A stretch of 64,000 nt of DNA from Fragum whitleyi (lineage: Eukaryota; Mollusca; Bivalvia; Cardiida; Cardiidae): positions 95,777,232-95,841,231 of the forward strand of contig OX411544.1 in NCBI GenBank assembly GCA_948146395.1. The letters run 5' to 3'. The notes below the pieces were generated by a model. It had not been told where the DNA came from, did not search any database, and worked only from the letters and a program-made list of their open reading frames with translations. Below, piece by piece: positions 11,702 through 23,389 of the stretch (positions are counted from its first letter, which is position 1; every line of letters begins with the position of its first letter). The translations under genes were made by a program, and so were the position numbers.

Positions 11702-13452
11702 AACAAGAGGGCCATAGTGGCCCTAAATCGCTCACCTGAATTAACAATCTAAAAAAGTTTTTTCTAAGTTTTGACCCTGTGACCTAGTTTTTGACCCTAC
11801 TTGACCCAATTTCGAACTTGTCCAAGATTTCATCAAGATAATCATTCTGACCAATTATCAGGTTGATTAGGCTAAAAATATGGCCTCTTGAATGTCCACA
11901 AGGTTTTTCTTAGATGTGACCTAGTTTTTGACCCAACTTGACCCAATTTCAAACTTGTCTGAGATTTCATCAAGATAATTATTCTGACAAATTTTCAGGT
12001 TGATTGGGCTAATAATATGGCCTCTAGAGTGTCCACAAGGTTTTTTTTAAGATTTGACCATGTGACCTAGCTTTTGACCCCACTTGACCCAATTTCGAAC
12101 TTTTCCGAGATTTTATCAAGATAATCGTTCTGACAAATTTTCAGGTTGATTGGGTTAAAAATATGGCCTCTAGAGAGTCCACAAGGTTATTCTAAAGTTT
12201 GACCCAGTGACCCAGATTTTGACCCTACTTGACCCAATTTTGAACTTGTGCGAGATTTCATCAAGATGATCATTCTGACCAATATTCAGGTTGATTGGGC
12301 TACAGATATTGCCACTAGGGTGTCCACAAGGTTTATCTTAGATTTGACCCTGTGACCTAGTTTTTGACCCCACTTGACCAAATTTTGAAATTGTACAAGA
12401 TTTCATCAAGATAATCATTCTGACCAATTTTCAGATTGATTGGGCAAAAAATATGGCCTCTAATGAGTCCACAAGGTTTTTCTAAGATTTGACCCTGTGA
12501 CCTAGTTTTTGACCCCACTTGAACCAATTTCGAACTTGTCCGAGATTTCATCAAGGTTTTGATTCTGACAAATTTTCAGGTTGATTGGGCTAAAAATGTG
12601 GCCTCTAGAGTATCCACAAGGTTTTTCTAAGATTTGACCCTGTGACCTAGCTTTTGACCCTACTTGACCCAATTTTGAACTGTTCCAAGATTTCATCAAG
12701 ATAATCATTCTGACCAATTTTCAGGTTGATTGGGTTAAAAATATGGCCTCCAGAGAGTCCACAAGGTTTTTCTAAGATTTGACCCAGTGACCCAGATTTT
12801 GACCCAACTTGACCCAATTTTGAACTTGTCCGAGCTTTCATCAAGATGATCATTCTGACAAATTTTCAGGTTGATTGGGCTTATAATATGGCCTCTAGAG
12901 TGACCACAAGGTTTTTCTAAGATTTGACCCTGTGACCTTGTTTTTGACCCCATTTGACCCATTTTCAAACTTGTCCCAGATTTCATCAAGATAATCATTC
13001 TGACAAATTTTCAGGTTGATGGGGCTACAAATATTGCCTCTAGGCTGCCCACAAGGTTTTTCTAAGATTTGACCCTGTGACCTAGTTTTTGACCCCACTT
13101 GACCCAATTTTGAACTTGTCCGAGATTTTATCAAGATAATCATTCTGACAAATTTTCAGGTTGATGGGGCTTACAATATGGCCTTTAGAGTGTCCACAAG
13201 GTTTTTCAAAGATTTGACCCTGTGACCTAGTTTTTGACCCCACTTGACCCAATTTTGAACTTGTCCAAGATTTTATCAAGATAATCATTCTGACCAATTT
13301 TCAGGTTGATTGGGCAAAAAATATGGCCTCTAGAGTGTCCACAAGGTAAATGTTGACGACGGACAACGCACGACGCACAACGGACAACGGACGACGGACA
13401 TCAAGTAACCCTTAAAGCTCACCTTGAGCACTTCGTGCTCAGGTGAGCTAAA
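11702..13452 (+). mobile_element. HEL-A element, complete, inserted in the palindrome array
   Basis: Left end AAACAAGAG, hairpin GGGCC-ATAGT-GGCCC, then TAAATCGCTCACCTG. About 11-12 monomers of 144-146 bp follow (TTTTTCTAAGATTTGACCC at 12477, 12625, 12767, 12911, 13055). A GACGGACAACG-type block comes next, then a 33-bp terminal hairpin at 13417-13449 (arms AGCTCACC..TGAGCAC / GTGCTCA..GGTGAGCT, loop TTC) and AAAA. The overlapping minus-strand frames of 65-87 codons come from the period being 1 modulo 3. Confidence 0.92.
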
Positions 13453-14045
13453 AAAGCATCAATTTTTTTAAAAAAATGAATGAAATATTTTTCAATGAAT
13501 ATCATATGATAATTTCCTTAGAAAAATGAATGACTGGAAGGGGAAATCAAATGAATAAAAGCATTTACAGGTTACCCCGGGGTAACGTGTCCCCGGGGAC
13601 AGGTTACCCCGGGGTAACATGTCCCCCCCCCCCCACTAAAGTTTTATTTTTTTCATATTTTTTTTTAAACTTTCAAATATTTGCATAAAATACCAAGATT
13701 GATTACTATAATAATAAAAAATAAAAAAAAAGGAAAATTGATTTGATAAGAAAATCATAGTAAACAAATTATATTTTGGTTTGAGGAATTGAAGACCACT
13801 CAAAAATTACAGATATACTTTTTATATGTCTTTTTTAAATTGATTTAGAGGTATACAAAATAGCATGAATGAAAAATTAAAATTTTGATAAGAAATAATG
13901 TCTTCCATGGGGGGGACACGTTACCCCGGGGACGTTACCCCGGGGTAACCTGTCCCCGGGGACACGTTACCCCAGGGGGGGACACGTTACCCCGGGGTTA
14001 CCTGTCCCCGGGGACACGTTACCCAGGGGGACACGTTACACTGTT
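13453..14045. repeat. GC-palindrome array, right part
   Basis: Continues the array split by the HEL-A insertion. Palindrome blocks at 13567-13634 and 13909-14039; the last is the longest, with at least six half units alternating ACGTTACC and GGTAAC strands. Confidence 0.85.
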
Positions 14046-14159
14046 ACAACGGTAGTTGCACATAGTTACAAGATGTAGAACACTAGGTTAAATTTTCATA
14101 AACTTCCATGCATAAAATGGATAAGTGTTAACGAGAATTCTTAAAATTTAATTCTAACA

Positions 14160-14847
14160 AGGTCCCTTTTCTCGTGACACTCAATCGATCAGATACAATT
14201 TCAAAGCGAACAATCATTGTGATCCTACAATCATTCTGAGCAAGTTTGAAGACAGTCTAATGAAAAACTGCAGACTTTAAAGTGTCATAGAGAATTTTCG
14301 GATTCAATTAGCATTTGGCTCCTTTTCTCGTGACGTTTGAGAGAACGGATCCCCTTTTCAAAATCTCTGTGATAATACAACCATTCTGAGCAAGTTTAAA
14401 GACAATTAAATGAAAACTCTAGACTTCTGAGTGTTAACTAGAATTTTCTAATCAAATTTTCATTTTGCCCCTTGACCCGTGACGTTTGAAGGATCGAGCC
14501 CATTTTCAAGAGGAACCATTCTTAAGAAATTACAAACATCCTGAGAAAGTTTAAGGACATTTAGATTAATATGGATATCTTATTTAATTTCTCCGAATGG
14601 AACCATCTTTGAGATATTACAATTATTCTGAGCAACTTTGAAGATAATCGGATGAACACTCTGGACTGTAGAGTCTTAACTATGATTTTCTAATACACTT
14701 TTCGTTGAGACCTATTTCGGTGACGCTTGACAGATCGATAAGTTCTGAAAAGATTTTTAAAGAAAAACCGGATGGATGGACGCACTCACGACAGACACAG
14801 CGCCATGACAATAGCGCCAGTGGCCTTCGGCCAGTGGAGCTAAATAA
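14160..14847 (+). mobile_element. HEL-J element, left end unclear
   Basis: About four units of about 150 bp (ATTCTGAGCAAGTTTGAAGA, CGTGACGTTTGA), then GATGGATGGACGCAC and a terminal hairpin CGCCAGTGGCC-TTC-GGCCAGTGGAGCT followed by AAAT. It ends about 70 bp downstream of the stop of the minus-strand gene. Confidence 0.75.
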
Positions 14848-14918
14848 TCAGTAAAATTATGCAATATAAAACTTCTCGGAAACTTAGTCACTTTAATTAG
14901 TTAACATAAACCTTGTCA

Positions 14919-17900
14919 CTAATTTCTTTGCAATATGAAGTCAACAATTATACTAAGAGCATGGTTATTCATATCACATGGATAAATGCCCTTGTTTGAC
15001 AAGAAAGCCATGTCTATAATTCCACCAAGTGCTTTGTATTCCATTGACGTAAGGACCCTCTCACTGGACTGGTTCGGTAACGCATGTGTCTCCTTGTGAT
15101 GTAGTACTACCACAGACACATTTCCATTTCCTGCAATAGGGAAAATAAGTGAGTACTAGGACAATAAGTGAAATGCGCCATTTATTTATAGAAACACCTG
15201 TTATTTAATCATATAGTCGTTTGGTAACAAAAAGGTTATAACTACGGCTAAAACCATACGAATTTCCAATGAAAGATCGCGAATTTGAATTAAACAAGAG
15301 CAAATTAAATGGATACCACGGTCTTCTGTAGGTTTTAAGAAGCAAAAGATTCAATGTAATAAGTTGCATAATTGTCACAAGTTACGGTCGCCAAATTGCT
15401 AGCTCTCAAAATATTTGAATCATAGTCTAACGATCAACAAAGGGCAATAAGTCACAATAATTATTTATAGTTCTGTTGATTTTCTTGCTATCATGACGTT
15501 TCACAACCATAGCTATTATACAACCAGAAATATGAAAAATGTATGCTTCAGGCACCATTACATTCTGAAAAACAAATTGGCCCAATTATTAAACAAGAAA
15601 GGCTGGAATGGCCTGTAACACTAGCCTGATTTTGATGGGTAAATTTAATAAACACTCCGGTAGGGTTACAGGGAAATTCGTCCATCAGCCCCGCGCCCTG
15701 CCACATGGTCAGCTATGGCAAAAATCAGAATTTCACCATTACCTTTTAAAAGAAATGTCACCTACGGAACACTTTGCCAAAGTTACATTGAAATCAGTTC
15801 TTTGCAGTGGTGAAAAGAGTTAACATTGAAAAAGGCCAAGCCATATTTATGGGGAAAATAAGAATTTCGCAAATAATTTGGAAGAGGGTTACTAACGGAC
15901 TTCTGGTAAATAAGGATGAGTCATTGTTCAAAGATTTCACAGTGAAACAAAGTCCAACCCTGCCGTAACCATATTTATGCGCCATCAATTTTGCTCGTAG
16001 TTAGGGAGTCAATCAAAATTTCAAGAACAATTTCAAACAAGATACGCCCGTCACACTACTGGGTGTCGACTGGGGGACAAGATTTCAAACAAATGCTGAA
16101 AGTCAACAAAGGGCAATGATTCGCCTAGTTAAAAATGGATTTTGAGATTTTACTTGTAAGAATGAAGTTAAATAACCATAGCTATTATACATTTAGTGAT
16201 ATGAAAAAAGCAATAACTCAAGAATTAGCCAGGGAGTGTTTCGGGGTTTTTTGCACTGGTCTTCTCCGTGATGAGATCTATCTGCTCATGAAGATTTATG
16301 ACCATAGCTCGTTTAATTTTGGAGAGAAGCTCTGGACAAGATACAAGTTTGATAAATAAGGAGAATAACTAAAAAGATAAGGCAGGTAGAGTATTGGTTC
16401 TTTAGTACTGTCCTTCCTCTTGGAGAGATCTATCTACCCATGATATTTCATGATCACAGCTAGTATACTTGTGGATATATGTTCCGGAAATGATCAAAGT
16501 ATGATCAACAACAAAGGACAATTACTCAAAAAAAAGGTAGGGTAATGGTTCTTTTGAACTTAACTTCCCCTTGATGAGATCTATCTACCCATGAAGTTTC
16601 ATGATCAAAGCTCAGGTTAGAGACATTCTCTAGACAAGAGCACAGTATGAAAACAACAAAGGACTATAACTCAAAAAATGAGCCAGGTAGAGTTATGGCT
16701 TTTGTGCACTTCTATCAGTAATCAGGAGGAGAACATCACTGCCTAATTGCACGTAAATCGTAAATTTTGAGCACTGGCAAAAGAAGTGGACGCTGCCAAG
16801 CCACCCGGCTGCCAAGCCGCCAGACGTCATGGGTGATCACATAATACGTCTTCCACAGGCGTATAAAAAGGTTAACCAAAGAATTTTGGATGGAATGCGC
16901 GAATTGCATGCTGAAGAAAAGATTTTCCAAATTTCTAAAAGAGGGGGAGGGGATCAAAATTTTATGAACAATTTTTGAAAAGGGTCCCTAAAAATCAATT
17001 CAAGATTCGTTAAAATAGGTCGAATGGTTGCCTGGAAGATGTTTGGACTCCAAGGTCAGTGGAGCTAAAAACGAGTACCACACAGAAATAAATATCTTAA
17101 GCAATTTCAGAAACTCGTAATTTATTTTGATAACCACAAGACAAGGTACCTTGAATTCCAGTCAACGCATTAGAAACATCTGTTCCCAGTCTAGATGCGT
17201 TAATACACAAAACAAGAACTGGCTTCCCAATCTCGATCTCGGATTCTTGTTCACAGTCCACTATTTTCAATTTCATCCCTTGAGTCTCAAACTGGAGTTC
17301 TAGCATCTGTATCAATTCGACAATGACTTTACTCAGTAATTCACCTCTTCTATGGGTGTACAGAAATACTGAAAAAAAAGAGATAAAGAAATGAAGAGTT
17401 TGCAATTAGTGGAGGTATCGTAGACATCGTCTAGTACATATATTCTGTATGTCATGTTAACATTACGCGGGAATATTCAATAATATTCAAAGAGTCGTCA
17501 TGCAAATTTTCAAGGATATTCTCTGATAAATAATGAAATTACAATGAAATTTTGTAAAGGCATCGTTGCACGCACAAAATGACGTCGGCATAAAAGGACG
17601 ACCGATTTGGCCGAATCAATTACAGTAATAATAAGTAAGAATAAGTTATTTATCGAAATTTTGCTTATATTTCGACCTATCTTTTGTATTATGTCATGAC
17701 TATTAAAGACCAAGCCTCCCCCCTTTTAGAAAGAATGTACATTGCTGATAGCCATGAAAAAATGAACAGCAAATATTTCAGCTTTGTGTTGTAATCTTAT
17801 TACATTGATCCAAAAATCAAAGATTTCAAGATACCATAAATTAACTATAAATGCTTCAACCACCGCTGGTAGCTGAGGCAAAATAATGGTCATGTGTAAC

Positions 17901-20819
17901 TCACATTCCAATCTTATACATTCGTTGTCTTACAATCCATAGCCAAAACGCGCGAAAACTCAATTGTCTGTATTGTTCAAATATCTAAATGAATTGTCAT
18001 TCACAAAAAAAATCATTTCATTTAGTGTATATTGACTATCATTTATTCTAACTGTTCATTTATCATTGAAGCACGACTTCAACTGAACGGTGTTCGCCAT
18101 CATGAAGTGCCAAGCTTAATCACAGACTTCGCATTATAGCAGTTCTGCTACAATCGAAAAAATCCATGTGTTGAAAAGGATTTGCAATTTGTTCCTGTAA
18201 GTGCTATAAAAGGTTCATGGGTATATGTGACCCCTCACACGAAAGGGGACCATCTGGGTAGTTCGTGTTAGTGCAAGTTAATTTTGATTATTTTAAAAGA
18301 TCTAACCCTTTTAAAATGTTTTGGTATTCAATCGTTATCCGTAAATGTCTACAATTTCGTAGCGCTCCGTAACCCTAGCGGTGGGTTGCTAATGTAATTT
18401 TCATATGCATGTGAATAAAAATGATGAACATTTTTGTCGGATATGAAGTCAGTGATAAATAGGGTAGCGATTTACATAAGCATTAAGAATAAAATGGAAG
18501 TATTAATGAAAATTTAGGACTGTCTTTGAACTTTCCGGACAACCCTCGTAAGTATGGGCAAATAGAATATGTGAACAGACTCGAATCAGTTTTACGCTTC
18601 AACAAAAACGAAACGACATTAAAATGATACCCATACTAAACTTAAACAAGAGTGCCATAGTCACAAAATACGCCGCCACTTTGCTGCTGTTTCACAAAAA
18701 TAATTGTAGACACTTCTTATTTTGACAGAACCAAATTCAAAATGACCAAGTTTCATTTAAATCAAGACAAAAAGTTAGGAGGAGTTGCTTTTACAAGGCT
18801 GCAATTTCAATAAGCCCCAGGCACTAAGTTTTAAGGGGGCATAATTCAGGGAAATAAATGAGCCAACAAATCCTTGATCCATGTACATCTACAAATTATG
18901 GTGATGACATTGACCAAGTTTCATTCAAATAAAGACAAAAAGTAAGGAGGAGTTGTGTTCAAAAGGCTTCAACTTCAATAAGCCCTAGATACTAAGTTTT
19001 AAGGGGGCATAATTTAGGGTAAAATTAATGAACCATAAAATCCTTACTTCATGCTCATCTACCAATTTCGGTTATAACATCCACCAAGTTTCATTTAGAT
19101 CCAGCCAGAAACTTAGGAAGAGTTGCATTCACAAGGCTGCAATTTCAATAAGCCCCAGAGGCTAAATTTTAAGGGGGCATAACTGAGGCAATAAGCCCCA
19201 GAGACTAAGTTTTTTAAGGGGCATAACTCAGGCAAAAATCAACGAACCATAAAATCCTTCCTTCATGCACATCTACAAATTGAGGTGATAACATTGACCA
19301 AGTTTCAAGAAGATCCAGCCAGAAACTTAGGAGGAGTTGCGTTGACAAGAAAAGTGGACCCAGAGACTAAGTTATCAAGGGGCATTACTCAGGCAAAAAT
19401 CAACGAACCGTAAAATCCTTCCTTCATGCACATTTACCAATTGAGGTGATTACATTGACCAAGTTTCAAGAAGATCCAGCCAGAAACTTAGGAGGAGTTG
19501 CGTTGACAAGAAAAGTGGACCCAGAGACTACGTTATCAAGGGGCATAACTCAGGCAAAAATCAACGAACCGTAAAATCTTTCCTGCATGCACATCTACCA
19601 ATTGAAGTGATTACATTGACCAAGTTTCAAGAAGATCCAGCCAGAAACTTAGGAGGAGTTGCGTTGACAAGAAAAGTGGACCCAGAGACTTAGTTATCAA
19701 GGGGCATAACTCAGGCAAAAATCAACGAACCGTAAAATCATTCCTTCATGCACATCTACCAATTGAGGTGATAACATTGACCAAGTTTCAAGAAGATCCA
19801 GCCAGAAGTTTAGGAGGAGTTGCGTTGACAAGAAAAGTGGACGGACGTACGGACGGATGGACGGACGGACGGATGGACGGACGGACGGACAGATGGAGAA
19901 GATGACGCCAATATACGTCCGCCTCCGGCAGCGTATAAAAACTAATTGCGGATTTAATCGCGTAAACAAGATTGCACTGAACTTCCTATGAGAACTTCCA
20001 TTATGCCCCTTTTCTAGTGTTATCCAATACATTATACCAATTTTCGAAAGCAATGATCCTTGTGATACTTTAATTATCCTGTGAAAGTATCTAGACAATC
20101 TGATAGTGTTTGTGGACTTTATCGCGTTAACAAGTTAATGGACGGAGGCACTTACAGACGGCCAAACAGACAGACGGACGAGAAACACGCCATCCTTTGG
20201 TCAGTAAAGCTAAAAACAACTTTCAGTATTTCTTACCAGTCTTAAGAGCTCTTTTGGATTCAATTTGTCCCCTTAATCGTGACAGTTCGTCATTCAAAGT
20301 TGCAATATTTCTGTTCTTTTCTTTATCCAATCTGTCCAATTTTGTATTAAGTGACTGTTTTTCGTTTGAGAGTCTATCTCTTTCCCGACCAACTTTCTCT
20401 AAATCACGGCTCAATCGGTCTACTTCCTTTTGTAGTGATTCTACTTTAGAATTTAAGTCGTCGAGCTCATTTCTCTTTTTTTGCACCTCTTCGTCCTTCT
20501 GTTTCAAGATTTTCTCCAACTCTTTAATTTGTTTATGCAGTTCTTCATATGAAGAAAGGTGAGAATCATCCGAATTATTTCTTCCCGAAATTTCAGACTC
20601 GGTTTTTGGTGTACATAATTCATTTAATCTTTTCTCAGTCTTCCTCAGCTTACGCGCTTGTTGTTCATATTCTTCTCTAAGGTAGATTATTTCTAAGCGA
20701 TTTTCACTACTATTCACATACGGCTTCATTTTCTTGGCATGTAATTTACTTCTACTATCAACTGAAGAGCCATAATGTTGATTAAAAAAAGCTCCTAGAT
20801 GCGACACAGTTTTCTTCAT
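14919..20819 (-). CDS. Coiled-coil protein with C-terminal alpha/beta domain, three exons, function unknown
   Basis: Three minus-strand exons join in phase: 20819-20237 (ATG at 20819, donor GTAAGA), 17368-17150 (acceptor after a T-run and CAG, donor GTACCT) and 15130-14919 (acceptor TTGCAG, stop TAG). Both introns are phase 1. The product is 337 residues. Residues 42-68 and 91-188 are charged heptad-like coiled coil. Residues 195-337 alternate hydrophobic strands (VFLYTH, KLKIVDC, KPVLVLCI, NVSVVVLHHK) with helices and end in a hydrophobic helix, which looks like a Rossmann-like alpha/beta domain. I recognise no TIR, death-fold, kinase or GTPase signature. The frame stays open upstream of the ATG to an acceptor-like TTTTAG, so the coding exon could start at 20846 and the gene could have further 5' exons. 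An ATTAAA at 14892-14897, just after the stop, is a possible polyadenylation signal. The exon structure is convincing; the function is not known. Confidence 0.72.
15590..17072 (+). mobile_element. HEL-C-like composite in intron 2 of the coiled-coil gene
   Basis: Left end TTAAACAAGAA with hairpin AGGCT-GGAAT-GGCCT. HEL-C-like phrases follow to about 16060. A different tandem part of about 150-bp units (GAGATCTATCTACCCATGA) occupies 16070-16720. The end near 17050-17070 reads GGTCAGTGGAGCTAAAA without a full left arm. Probably two nested elements. Confidence 0.6.
17405..18642. other. Intron 1 sequence of the coiled-coil gene, mostly unique
   Basis: No exon-like frame. 18226-18270 carries GTGACCCCTCACACGAAAGG, the terminal phrase of MITE U (also at 51959-52169 and near 59190). 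Confidence 0.45.
18643..19938 (+). mobile_element. HEL-H element, complete, in intron 1
   Basis: Left end TTAAACAAGAGTG (weak hairpin GTG..CAC) and AAATACGCCGCC. The core has 160-bp units (CAGGCAAAAATCAACGAACC at 19230, 19390, 19550, 19710). A GGACGGACGGACGGATGG block follows, then a terminal hairpin ATACGTCCGCC-TCC-GGCAGCGTAT and AAAA. The left ATACGCCGCC repeats the left arm of the terminal hairpin. Confidence 0.88.
19941..20215 (+). mobile_element. HEL-J fragment ending next to a splice donor
   Basis: One to two HEL-J units (AATTTTCGTGACGCT-like phrases), CAGACGGACGAG, then a partial terminal hairpin TTTGGTCAGTAAAGCTAAAA. The right end is about 20 bp from the minus-strand donor at 20236. 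Confidence 0.55.
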
Positions 20820-20846
20820 AAGTGTTGCTTGGATACATATGTCATT

Positions 20847-21232
20847 CTAAAATAAGTAGAGAGTAGCAATTCAGTACAGGTAAAAAATTAAGTATTTCAA
20901 ACTTTGCAAAACATGTTAATTTACAATTCAAAAGCGACCCATATACAATCAAGTTGAATATTTTTGATAATACAAAGATGTTATTACTAATGTCATAACT
21001 ATGAACATGAGCTTAGAGTGGATTACAATGTTATTCCGATGTCTTGATAATGACGTCATTATTGATGTGATGATGTCACTTAACAAACAAAATTATATGT
21101 TCCGCGAAAACTTTTAATCTTAGATGTATTTTTTTTTTTTTTTTGTTTTGTTTTTTTTTGGGGGTTTTGCAAAAATGCGTATCATATTACAAATGGAATA
21201 TCAAATAGTTTACACCAAATAACAAAATTATT
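20847..21232. other. Non-repeat DNA upstream of the coiled-coil exon
   Basis: A minus-strand acceptor-like CTACTTATTTTAG lies directly at 20847-20860. A T/G-rich homopolymer tract lies at 21130-21170. No clear promoter. Confidence 0.4.
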
Positions 21233-22671
21233 AAACAAGAGGACCAAGATGGTCCTAGATCGCTCACCTGAGTCTCTTTGACCCCTGGGACATCACATTA
21301 ATTGGATAGGCAGATGTCAAAAAGAAGATAATTGCTTAAAATCAATACCATGGTACGTTCTCAGCGAAGAGCAAGACAGATATGTCTTCTTGCTCTTTGA
21401 TTCTATGTAAAAAGGGATGCACCCGGGTGGACCCAAAATGTGAGCCCAGGGTCTTAATATGAACAAACTTGGAAGAGGCCCATAATATGATGCTACATAC
21501 TATATATGAAAGCTGTCAGCCTTCTGGTTTCAGAGAAGAAGATTTTTGAAGGTTTTCCTTTTCTCACCCATCATGTTCAGATGAGATGAATGGGATGTGC
21601 CCGGGTGGAGCCCAAATATGACCCAAGGGTCTTGATATGAACAAACTTGGTAGGGGCCCACTAGATGATGCTACATACCAAATATGAAAGCTGTCTGCCT
21701 TCTGGTTTCATAGAAGAAGATTTTTGAAGATTTTAATTTTTCTATCCTTCATGCTCATAAGAGATAAAGGGATGCACCCGTGCAAAGCCCAAATATGAAC
21801 CAAGAGTCTTGATTTGAACAATCTTGGTAGAGACCCACTAGGTGATGCTACATACCAAATATGAAAGCTGTCTGCCATCTGGTTTCAGAGAAGAAGATTT
21901 TTAAAGATTTTCGCTCTTTGATTCTATGTAAAAAGGGTTGGTCCCGGGCAAAGCCCAAATATGACCCAAGGGTCTTGATATGAACAAACTTGGTAGAGGT
22001 CCACTAGATGATGCTACATACCAAATATGAAAGCTGTCTGCCTTCTGGTTTCATAGAAGAAGATTTTTGAAGATTTTATTTTTTTTACCCTTCGTGCTCA
22101 TAAGAGATAAAGGGATGCGCCCGTGCAAAGTCCAAATATGACCCAAGGGTCTTGATATGAACAAACTTGGTAGAGGCCCACTAGATGATGCTACATACCA
22201 AATATGAAAGCTGTCTGCCTTCTTGTTTCATAGAAGAAGATTTTTGAAGATTTTCGCTCTTTGATTCTATGTAAAAAGGGTTGGGCCCAGGCAAAGCCCA
22301 AATATGACCCAAGGGTCTTGATATGAACAATCTTGGTAGAAGTTCACTAGATGATGCTACATACCAAATATGAAAGCTGTCTGCCTTCTATTTTCAGAGA
22401 AGAAGATTTTTAAAGATTTTCATATTTTCACCCTTTTTGTTAAGGGTAAAGGGAAAGTTAAGGGTGTATTTCAATTATTTGAACAACTTTGGTAGAGCTT
22501 GACCCAAGGAACATCCCTGCCAAGTTTCATCAAGATTGACCCACTGGTGTAGGAGGAGAAGATGTTTAAAGAAATTGTGGACGACGGACGACGCACGTCG
22601 CACGACTGACGACGGACATTTTACGATCACAATAGCTCACCTTGAGCACTTCGTGCTCAGGTGAGCTAAAG
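21233..22671 (+). mobile_element. HEL-B element, complete
   Basis: Left end TTAAACAAGAG, hairpin GGACC-AAGAT-GGTCC, TAGATCGCTCACCTG. Units of about 165-180 bp follow (GGTCTTGATATGAACAAAC). Then comes GACGACGGACATT and a perfect terminal hairpin at 22634-22666 (loop TTC), then AAA. Same family as 2981-3875 and the best-preserved copy. Confidence 0.92.
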
Positions 22672-23380
22672 ATAGATGAAAAATCAGCATAGCCTCGTTC
22701 AATCTGTTTATACATGACTCTATAATAAATATGTTATTTCATGACGACTCATTTAGTATCCTCTCTATATATGAGCTGACCTGTGTTCAATAAAGCTAAG
22801 CACCGGTTTACCTAAGAAATGATTTCCCGAAATGTATCCACTGCATTTTAAGGAGAAAGTCACTAAAGTTCGATTCTTTAACCTGCAGGCAAGCCAGCAT
22901 AAGTTGTTCAAATGACCTTTTATTTTATTTCCCATAAGCATATAGGACCCACGAATGCTTGAAGGGATATTAAAATGGCTTATCGCAAAACAGTTGTACT
23001 GCCTCTAGACATATAAGCAGTTACATCTGTTTTTCTATTTTAGGATGAAGTTTGTCTGAACGTCAACAACAACAAAATACTTTAACACCATACTCTTTGA
23101 CTCGGCTAAAACGGTTTTAACACATAATATATAGACAGTAAAAACTGTTTCATGCTGAGTCAATGTTTATGGGGTTTAAGGGTTTTTTGTTGTTGTTGTG
23201 ACCCATTTTGTATTCACATAAAAGATGAAGAATGTAGAACTTTGTTCAAAGAAACTTCGTCCTAACCTTAACCTTTGACTGATCAATATGACTATAAATT
23301 TAAATGTATCCGTGCGTAGATACTGATCTTCTACAATGCCTTTACAGTATTCCTAAAATTGTTAAGCCAATAGATAGTGA
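22672..23380. other. Non-repeat DNA
   Basis: 22684-22790 resembles 60955-61075 (GCGTAGCCTCGTT, GACTCATTTAGTAT), a weak dispersed repeat. An exon-like minus segment at 22815-22885 has good borders but an odd peptide and no matching phase, so it is not called. Confidence 0.4.
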
Positions 23381-23389
23381 TAGCGCCGT

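Noticed and set aside
12357..13297. Six overlapping minus-strand frames with a repeated peptide (GQVGSKTRSQGQILEKPCG)
   Set aside because: They come from a 145-bp tandem repeat whose period is 1 modulo 3, so the same peptide recurs in shifting frames. No start, splice or codon evidence.
9815..14045. CRISPR-like array of spaced palindromes
   Set aside because: Spacers are about 350 bp and similar to each other, the genome is eukaryotic, and the repeats are compound GC palindromes; it is a tandem repeat.
19697..20098. 133-codon minus-strand frame with Val-Arg-Pro-Ser repeats
   Set aside because: Product of the GGAC-rich block and the HEL-H core.
22815..22885. Minus-strand exon-like segment bounded by TGCAG and GTAAAC
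   Set aside because: Its phase does not fit the neighbouring exon candidates without a stop, and the peptide is not protein-like.
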